Shown here one piece after another: positions 38,701 to 47,700 of a stretch of DNA of 64,000 nt; positions within the stretch are counted from its first letter, which is position 1; every line of letters starts with the position of its first letter. Origin of the DNA: Ampelocalamus luodianensis. Its lineage: Eukaryota; Streptophyta; Magnoliopsida; Poales; Poaceae. Both the position numbers and the translations under genes were made by a program. The notes below the pieces were generated by a model that was not told the DNA's origin, did not search any database, and was given only the letters and a program-made list of their open reading frames with translations. The DNA is taken from NCBI GenBank assembly GCA_036346255.1, contig CM070633.1:16554001-16618000 (forward strand), in the 5' to 3' direction.

Positions 38701-41700
38701 GAAGGAGATACGGAGTTGTCCCGTGGACCTCGATCCCGGTGTAAAGAGAGAGCCCCAAGTCGCTCATCCGAAGGCGGTCTTCATCTCGCTTTGAGCGCCG
38801 ACCTCGGCCTCCTTGGGCGGTGATCGCAAGTCGTCGACGTAGATGCCCGCCGCCAGGCGTTGCGCCCTTGCCCCGCCGGTGAACCGCTGACCTGCGTGTG
38901 CGCTCTGCCGAACCCCATTTGCGTAGGGTGGAGTCGGCAGCGTTCGGGCTCGTGGTGCTGCCGCCGCAGCCGCAGAGGGCCTCGCGCAGCGAAGGACCTG
39001 CCTCCTGCGGGGATGGCGAATCCGGCGGCCGATTTAACGTGACCTCCTCCTTCAAGTCGCCGTTGAGGAAGGCGGACTTGGCGTCCATGTGATGGACGCG
39101 CCAGCCCTCTGGGCCGCAAGTGCGAGGAGAAGGCGAGCGGACTCCATGCGCGCGACGGTGCGGCGTCGTGCCGGTCGACTCTCCCGCCGCATGAATCTCG
39201 TGCCACCAAGCGAGCCTTGTGCCAGCGATGGCGCCGGCCATCCTCTCGACGAACACCCACTTGGGGTGATCGCGCGGTGGCCGGCGGGAAGATCCGCCGG
39301 CCCCACGTCCGGCTCGCTCGACGGCGTCCATCTCTCGCTTCATCGCGACACGCCACGCCGCGTCTCCTCGCCTCGGCGAAGCGGGGCTCGCCATCGTCGC
39401 CACGCCCAAGTGCGGCTCCGACATCCACCTTACGCACGGCTGAGGCAAGTGCATTGTTGTTTTGAAATCGTCTTTGCGCCGATCCGAGACAGGCGATTCG
39501 CGAGATGTTGTCCATGCCCAAATGTTTCCTTGGAGATCCTCGCCATGAATCCGATTACATCAATCGTGGTCGGACACCTTGCCGGCGTCGTCGAACGCCT
39601 GCCGTCGCAGACTAATTGGTCATGACATACGTCCGGGCTCAGGGATGACATCCGAAATGAGGGTCGGTTCGTGGCCTTCCAATTGAAGAGGCGGCGGATA
39701 TCTGGTGGGAAGAGTTCATGGCGGGGCGAGCTCATGGACCGCATTACAGGGTATTTTGTTGAGCGCTTCGGAAGAGGTTTTATCCAACTTCATGTGTGGG
39801 CTTAATGGAAGTCTCCTTGCGAGAACTTCAGTGGGAAGATGGCAGTGGCAGAGTACTGGGAGTTTAACAACTGGTTGCTTTGTTCCCCTGTGTGCCACAA
39901 ATGATGAGGAAAAAGCCAAGAGGTTTCGCCGAGGGCTCGAGCAAGAGTTCTAGCATGTATTGGGAGCATTGGAGTTGCGGGATTTCGGCTCCTCGGGTCG
40001 AACAAGCCGTGGCATGGCGCCGGGAGGAAAGCGTGTAGTATCTGAGGAAGCGGTGGCGGCTGAAGAGGGTTTTTGCGGTGGGGTGGGACCTTCCGAGGCC
40101 TACTTCGTCGTACGTCCGGGTGGCAAGGCATGAAGTGCTTCAAGTGCGGCGATGAGCATAGAGCCGAGTGCAGTGGTTCGGGTCTTGTTCATTGTGGTCG
40201 GAGAGGGTGGGAATCGCGCGGTATCATCAAGCTGGCGCAGCGCGGCAGCTTCTTCTCGCCAGTTGTTGGCTACTCTTACTCCAGCTTGGGCGCCTCCGCC
40301 TTACTTCCTCTGCTGCAGAGGAGCTCCGCCCGAGGGTTGGAGCCCCTACGCCGCCTCAAGCAGCGAGCCTCCTACGCTATCTTGGCCAGCGAGCCTGGTG
40401 AGTCGTCCCTGATGTGGTGATGATGCGCTCTTGGTGGATTGAAGAGAGCACTTGTTCGCTTTGATTCGGGGCTACCTTTTCTTTTGTATCACTAGATTTT
40501 GTTAGTAAGGCGAGTTTGAGTCTGCGGCCAATAGCTCGGTCGATTCTAGTTAATTCTCACGGTCTCTCTCTAGCTCTCAAGGCTTGTCACAGTTGTGTGA
40601 TTTCGTTAGATGGAGAAGAAGTCATTTGATGTCATCTTGGGGATGGACTGGTTGCATAATTACCGTCGTCATTTCTCTTTTTGGAAGACAATAACCCACA
40701 AGCTCAGGGCAGGGAGATAGTATTCCAATGTAGCGCTCCATCTCACTCACTTTTTGTGATGGCTAGTCTTTCTTCCGGTGGCGTGCGGCGTCGTGATTTG
40801 TTTGGTACTGAGCAGGCACATTTTCTATGACCTCACTAGGTTGGCGCGTCCGTTCTGGGAGGAACTAAAGAAGCAGATTGGATGATTTAAAAGCAAAGGG
40901 GTCTCCATGGGAGGCATTACCTATTTACCAAGAAGAAAGATGGTAGTTGGCGATGTGTATTGATTATCGTGCTCTTAACTTGATTAACCATCAAGAATAA
41001 GTATCCTCTGCCTCATATAGAAGATCTATTTGATCGGTTGAGAGGGCCAAGGTATTCTCAAAGATTGACCTTCAATCGGCGCATTCTCTACAAGGTATGG
41101 GCATTTTGAATTTAAAGTTATGTCTTTTGGACTAACGAATGACAGCCTATTTGCTTTCATGGAGACCGGGATGTTGCATGAATACCGGATGATTTTGTGG
41201 TAGTCTTTATAGATGATATCTTGATATATTCAAGAAGCGAGAAGTGAACATGAAGCGTGTTGGAAACACTAAGGGAGCATAAATTTTATGCCAAAGCGAG
41301 AAAAAGTCGAGTTTTGGATGTCTCAGTGGGATTTACGGGCGGAATCACAGTTGACCCAAGTAAGATTTCTCTGTGGTAGAATGGAAGACGGTCAAAGAAG
41401 TGAAGATGGTGTGAGCATAGCCGGTGACCGCCTCTATCCTTACACTTCCAGAACTGGTTGGGTTGGGTTGTGTCCTTATCGCCGGTCGACTCTCCTCCGC
41501 CGCATGAATCGTGCCACCAAGCGAGCCTTGTGCTTGATTTGCGTTCACGATGGCGCCGGCCATCCTTCGCCTTGAACACCCACTTAAGGGTGATCGCGCT
41601 TTGGCGATCGCAGCAGAAGATCCGCCAGCCCCACGCCCGGCTCCGCCGACGGCCCATCTCTCGCTCATCGCGACACGCCACGCCGCTCACTCCTCCGCTC

Positions 41701-44700
41701 CACCGCTCTGTCAAGATTTAGGCGCATTGTAGCCGGGAGCGGCTCGCCATCGCCGCGACGCCGCGCAGCCCGCTTGAAGTCGCGGCGCTGGGCCTGTGGA
41801 CGCGCCGGCCGAGGATGTTGTCCATGGTACGGGAGCGTCAAGAGGCACGCTGCCGTGGTAGGCGCCGACGCGATCTCGCTGGGACAATGGGGAAATTAAG
41901 TCGCTAGGAGTAGCGAACTCCACCGCGCCGCTGCGTTGGGACCGGTTCAAAATTTTTATTAGAATTGTCTTCTTTAGAGTTATTAGAGTTGTTTAGTAGC
42001 ATTCCGTGCTCATGCTGGGGCCGATCCCGCGTGTGGCGGTGCGCGCAGGAGAGCGCGAGCCGCGGAAGATGGCGGAGCACTCGCCGAGCCGTGGCGAGCA
42101 AGGTGTCGAGTGGGCGAGCTCGGTGAAGACAGCCGCTAGCTCCCGCTCTCGAAGAGGACGAGTCGACAACGAAGTCCACGAGTCGGAGTCGAACCGCCGC
42201 CCACCGCCTTGTCCCACGCCCCGCCGCCGCCGAACACAACGCGTCACGCGAGATGCGACGCGTTGTGTGACAGGTCGAGGATGCGAGCCTCGAGCCTCCG
42301 TGAGCCGATGAACACTCGAGTGCTCACTGCCGTCGAGCTTGCCGATGTGGCCAAGCTCCTGGCGAACGCGAGAGGCCGAAGACCCGCAAGTGGGAGACGG
42401 CCGCTGCGCCCATGCCAAGCCTCGACGGCCCCGCCGCCGAGCGCCTGGTAGGCGGCGGTTGAGGATGTAGACGGCCGCCACCACCGCCTCTCCTAGAAGA
42501 CGGTAGGCATCCCTCGCTGCGAGGAGGGCCGAGCCATCCCCACAACCGCTCGGTTGCGCGCTCGACGCTGCGTTCTGCTGCGGTGCAGACGGTAGCGAGT
42601 AGTGGCGTTGAATGCCCTCATCGCAAAGACGACGCGGGTCCACCGCCGTGAATTCGCGCCGTTGTCTCAGGCGCGAAGACGCGACTTGCGTCGCGCTCGC
42701 CTCCGCAGCGACTGCGTGCGCTGATGGCGTCCGGCCTCTCCTTGCCGCCGAGGACCATCACCACATGTAGCGGGAGAGGTCGTCGACGAGCGGCGGAAGT
42801 AGCGTCGTCCTCGGTGTGGCGGTGTCACCGCCACACAAGTCCCGTGCACGAGCTCGAGCCTCTCCTTGGCTCGGAAACCGCTCTTTGGGAAAGGAGTCGC
42901 CGCGCCGTCAACACGCAGACGCCGCAGAGCCGCCCACATGGTCAAAGGCACGGCAGCCTCGCACCATCTCGTGGCACCGAGCCGCCGGGGCCTCGAAGTG
43001 AAAGGTGCCCAGCGCTCGTGCCATCGCCACGCCTCGTCCCCGACGACGAGCGAGACAGAGGGTTGTGCCACCGCACGTGAAGGATGTAGAGTCGATTTCC
43101 TCTCGGTTACCTTGGCAAGAAGGCGGTGGCGAAGATCCCAAACCGCAAAGCACTCGTGCTCGATCTCGACACGCGAAGTGTTCTCATCCACCGCCCAAGC
43201 CGATGATGGAGTTCCGCAGATCAGGGATGTAGTAGACGCCGGTGGCGGCTGTGCTCACCCGACACGGCGTGAAGATGACGAGCCGACGCCCTTGATTTCC
43301 ACGCCGGGCGCCCCAAACTTGACGAGCCTCGGACGCCAGAGTTAAGCTCGGAGAAGAACTCCGCCGCCGGTCATGTGGTGGGTGGCGCCGTGTCGAGGCA
43401 CCACCCGCCGGTCTTGTTGTTGCCGGAGCCGCCGGCGAGGAGGCGTGTGCTTTGGCTCGTCAAGGTGGAGAGAGAGCCGCGGCGCTGCGGTGGAGGTGGT
43501 TCGATGCTCGCATGAGCAATGAACAGAGCCGGCCCGCTCCTCTCTCGCTCGCGCGACGTGGGCTCGCCGCGTCGTGGCCGCCGACAACTCTGGCCCAATG
43601 ACCAAGCTTGCCGCATTGTGGCAAGAGTCGCCTCTCATCTGCCGCTTTGCTTGCCGGCGCGCGCCTCGGGCGCCTCTGCGAGCATCACCTCGGCACGTCC
43701 TCGCCCCGGCCGGGCGCCTTTGCGCACCTTTGCGCGACTTGCCGTGCTTTGCGCCGCTTTGTCGGGAAGAGGACTCTTCTCCTCGTCACCTTGGCAAGCA
43801 TCCCATCGCTCCCGAGTAAGAAGGAGCTTCCCGCCAATGGTGACGGGTCCCGAGACGCTGTGGCTCATCGCCGCCAACGACCTTGAGGCGACCCAACGCC
43901 TCCTCGATCGACATCGTGGAGAGGTCCAGCAGAGATCGCTCGAGCGAGCCATCCGCTTGTACTTTCGGGACGCAGCGAAAGAGCTTCTCAACGCTCTCTC
44001 CTCATCAGAGGTGTCGTCGCCAAATCGCACTGGCTTACGCAGCGAGTGTTGAGACGAGAGCAAAGTCATCGACGCCCTCACCGGAAGGCCGATTCTCCCA
44101 CTCCGCGCGAAGTACTGCAGTGTGGACTTGCGGCGCTGATGCCGCCGCGCGTCTTGCGCGGCGGCGTCCCAAGCCTCCTGGCGCCCGCTTGTTGGTAAAC
44201 GAATCGCATCTCGGGCGGATCGCTGCGGATGAGAGCATCCGGCGCCGCCGATCTGGTTGTAGTCGACGTCGCCGCATCGGATCGCATCCCACATATGCCG
44301 CACCGAGCTTTACCTCATCACCGCGGCCCACTCGGACGTAGTTGGACTTGGTGAGGTAGGCACCCGCCGGAGCCGGCGTCCTCGACGGCACGGTACTCGT
44401 GGTGACCACGCATCGAACAGGGAGAGAGCCGCGTTACTGTGAAGGCGCGCTCTCGTCGACCGTCTGCCGCCGCCGGCGTGCCTCCTCCGAGGCGCGCCGC
44501 CGCGTCCGCGCTATCTGAGTGCGCGCGGCGCCGTGGCGTCGCGCCGCCATCGCGCTGCCGTCTTGCCGCCTCCTCTCCGGCTCAAGGTCGCGTCGTGCTG
44601 TCATCGCAGAATGGGAGCTGATTCTTTGCCGCGCAGAACCTCGACCTCTCGCTGCGCCGCACGCGCTGCATCTGCCGCCCGCCGCTTCCGCCTCCATGCC

Positions 44701-47700
44701 GCCGCCGCCACCGACGCTTCTTCGCCGCTGCGGCGATCTCTGCCGCCGCTCGCTCGTCAGGTTGCTCTGCGGCGAAGCTTCGGCCGTCGGCCGACGCCGA
44801 TGCTCGAGGCGCATCGAAGGCCGAGATCGCCGCGGACATGGCGCGCCATCGGGGTGTTGCGTGAGAGAGGGCGCCGACGAGCCGCCGCCGTCTCGAGAGA
44901 AGTGGCGTGGGCGGCCGAGCCGCCGCTCGGCCGGCCGCCGCTGAGGCCGAGAAGGAGATGAGCGTGAGATGCTCAAAGCTACGAGATAGTATAGCTCGAT
45001 ACCACTTGTTACACGCTGGACTCTTGCTCTTGGTGATAGCAAGATCCTTACTCTCATGGAGAGGATGATTGGAGATTGGGCAAATTTTTCTTGGTTTATT
45101 TCTCACACAATGTCATGCCAACCTGAGGGGTTGGGTATACATATTTATAGGCTGCTACTCAGCCAAGCATATGCCAAGATGCTAGTCTAAGATGCTAACA
45201 ACCTGTCCTAGATGTTGTGTCCTCTATGATGCTAACAACCTGTCCTAGATGCTGGTCAAGATGCTGTCCTAGAGATGCTAACAATCAGTCAAGGATGCTG
45301 TCCTTTACAAAAGCAAAAAGCCGACACAGAAAGCCGACACAGAGACTTATCCATCACTGAGTACTCCTATTTTTCAGTATGGAACAGATTTTCCGTTATT
45401 GTCATCTAGATTCTTGTCTATAGATGCAATAGGAGTACTCAGGTGGCTGGACTGTGGGTAGAGACCACACCCTGTGCATTTTACAAGCAGTAGCTAAATA
45501 TTTGCACCACTAAAAGATGTAGCAAAGCAGCATATTCAAAGGCACCAGTGTGTTGGACAATCATTGGTAAATAACATCACGTTGTACTGTGGTTTCTTTA
45601 TCAATTGCAAGTCAGAAAAGATGTTTAAACAACAAAAGCACAAATGGAATAAGAGGACAGAACATACCTCCCTGTACATGTGTTCAAGTTGTTCTTTTGC
45701 TTGTGGGAATGTAGTGGAACACCATTGTTGCAAAGTGAAGATGTTGTCTGAAGTTTCATTCAAAATGACATTAGCCCTAGGTGACGATAGGCTAGCCACA
45801 ACATATAATTTTTTAGGGAAACTGACAAGCAGAACTACTGGTACCTGTCCATCTGTTAGCTGCTGAATGAGCAACCTCAATAGCATCCTCTGCGATTATC
45901 ATTATACACTAGTAGTTAAAATGGGGGAAAGATTTCCGTAATCCATACTTAGACAATTTTAGATAATGTAAAGTTACCGCTAGAAGCCTAGAACTTAGAT
46001 GAAGAGTAGATGTTGCATGAAAATAATATTCAGACGGATGTATCAAACAACAAAAATAGATCTTCCCAAGGCCTATATTAAAAAGAGGAATGTGGGATCT
46101 CATACTCATTGCCTCTACTGCAGCAGGATCACTATCAACATAAGCAGCCAATTCTTCCTGAAATTAGGATGAAGTTGTTGAGCTGCAGATGGCACTAATA
46201 AAAACCAAAAAAGAGAATAAAGAATGTAAATGCACCTTTAGCTTCTTATGGTGTAGCTCTACAGCCTTCAACTCCTCCAGAGCAGCTTCTCTCTCGTCCT
46301 AGAGCAATGCATATGAGTTGGATCTACATGCTTGTTGTAAAGCTCTATAGAAGAAATGCAAAACAACTTACAGAGTCCTCCCTGCCTCTTTTCAAGTTGT
46401 CTCTCTGCTCAACAAGCTCCATGTAACGCTTTTTAGAGTTTGAAAGATCAGATTCCAGCTTGTTGTATGTATTCCTCAGCTACAAAGTACAAACAAATCC
46501 AAAGAAGATGGATTAGCTCGAACTTCAACAGCTAAATATCAACAAAGCTATGAATGCGCACTATGAGGTGCACTACGAATGTATCTTCCTGCCTTGCTTA
46601 CTTCTCACTCATGTTACCAGTTGTCCTTGAAGAAGTTATATGATAAATGTACTAATTTATTGGTATCAAAATTTGTTGTCAGCTTGTCATAAAAATTAAA
46701 CCACACAGGCAAGGTTAAAGTTTTCTTATGAGAGGATGCAGGGTAAGAAGAGGAGAGGTCAAGTCATCGTAACAATACCTGATTTCCAGCACAGCTGGGA
46801 AGACTCCAAAAGTACACCTGTAAGGAAATTATTTAGTTTGGGAGCTAGATACAAAAGGTGCATGGATGAGAATGCTAAACAAACAATTGATATGCCCTTT
46901 AGTGACACATACAGCATGAAGAGTTGCAGTTATATGTAACTTGTGCACAAGTTCTTGAAGAAAGAATCCTTTCTCGAATTACAGATAATCAATTTAATGA
47001 GATACCAGCTACATAACTGTGAAGGCGAGCCAACTATTTTTGATCCATGCTACAATAACCAATAAGCAGATATGCTTACAGAAGTCCCTATTTTATCTTT
47101 CAAGACAAGATCATCATCCACCAGGCTTTGCACAACATCCTTCACAGACTGACTGATCACACCCTTTTTAGGACCCAACTTCTCAAGCTCTTTAAGCTGA
47201 AAGTGCAAACACAGACAGAGATTTATGGCATAGCAAAACATATTCTATATGAAGAAACCTAGCAGAACAGAAGTTACAATAGCAACATCCTACACAGGCA
47301 AACAATATATATGCATATTAATTATCCATTTTCAAGAATTAAAAGTGGTATGTGCATCTGAACATAAACTCTCACTATCAGAAAATAGAAGTCCATCAAA
47401 ACATGCTGGCACTAACAAACAGGAATATTTACATACCGATGGCACTAAAATAAATATTGTATGTCCAAGAATTACTGGTAAAAACTTAAGAGTAGCCAAT
47501 TTTATTATAAAATAAAATAAATACTGATTTTTCCAGTAAATACATAAGGAAGCATGGCCATGCCAACATGATGAATTAAAATCAATTGAGTAAGAAATTG
47601 GAAATGACTTGCAGCAATTAGTTGACACTTGACATGTCAATTAGTTTGCTTTCAATCATCCATATAATAAAGTATAATGCATCAGCAGAACTGCAGAAGG

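Larger units (their letters stand above)
37505..45356 (-). mobile_element. Ty1/copia retrotransposon, degenerate, in MND1 intron 9
   Basis: The LTRs are 37505-37903 and 45007-45356, with a perfect duplication CTGAG (37500-37504, 45357-45361). The primer-binding site is at 44993-45004 and the polypurine tract at 37904-37916. On the minus strand the order is gag, protease, integrase, RT, RNase H. A gypsy fragment (39441-41474, plus strand) is inserted between the integrase and RT parts. The element runs in the same direction as MND1. Confidence 0.88.
20701..45667 (-). other. MND1 intron 9, 24,967 bp, packed with LTR retrotransposons
   Basis: The donor is GAG|GTATGT at 45667 and the acceptor TTTCAG at 20701. 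Three independent insertions fill it: gypsy 21457-34967, truncated gypsy 35003-37188 and copia 37505-45356. The remaining native intron is 20701-21456, 34968-35002, 37189-37504 and 45357-45667. That is about 1.4 kb, so the ancestral intron was probably of that size. The native pieces contain no coding or RNA feature that I can support. Confidence 0.85.

Noticed and set aside
42006..44961. Plus-strand Arg/Ala-rich frames
   Set aside because: Shadows of the degenerate copia on the minus strand.
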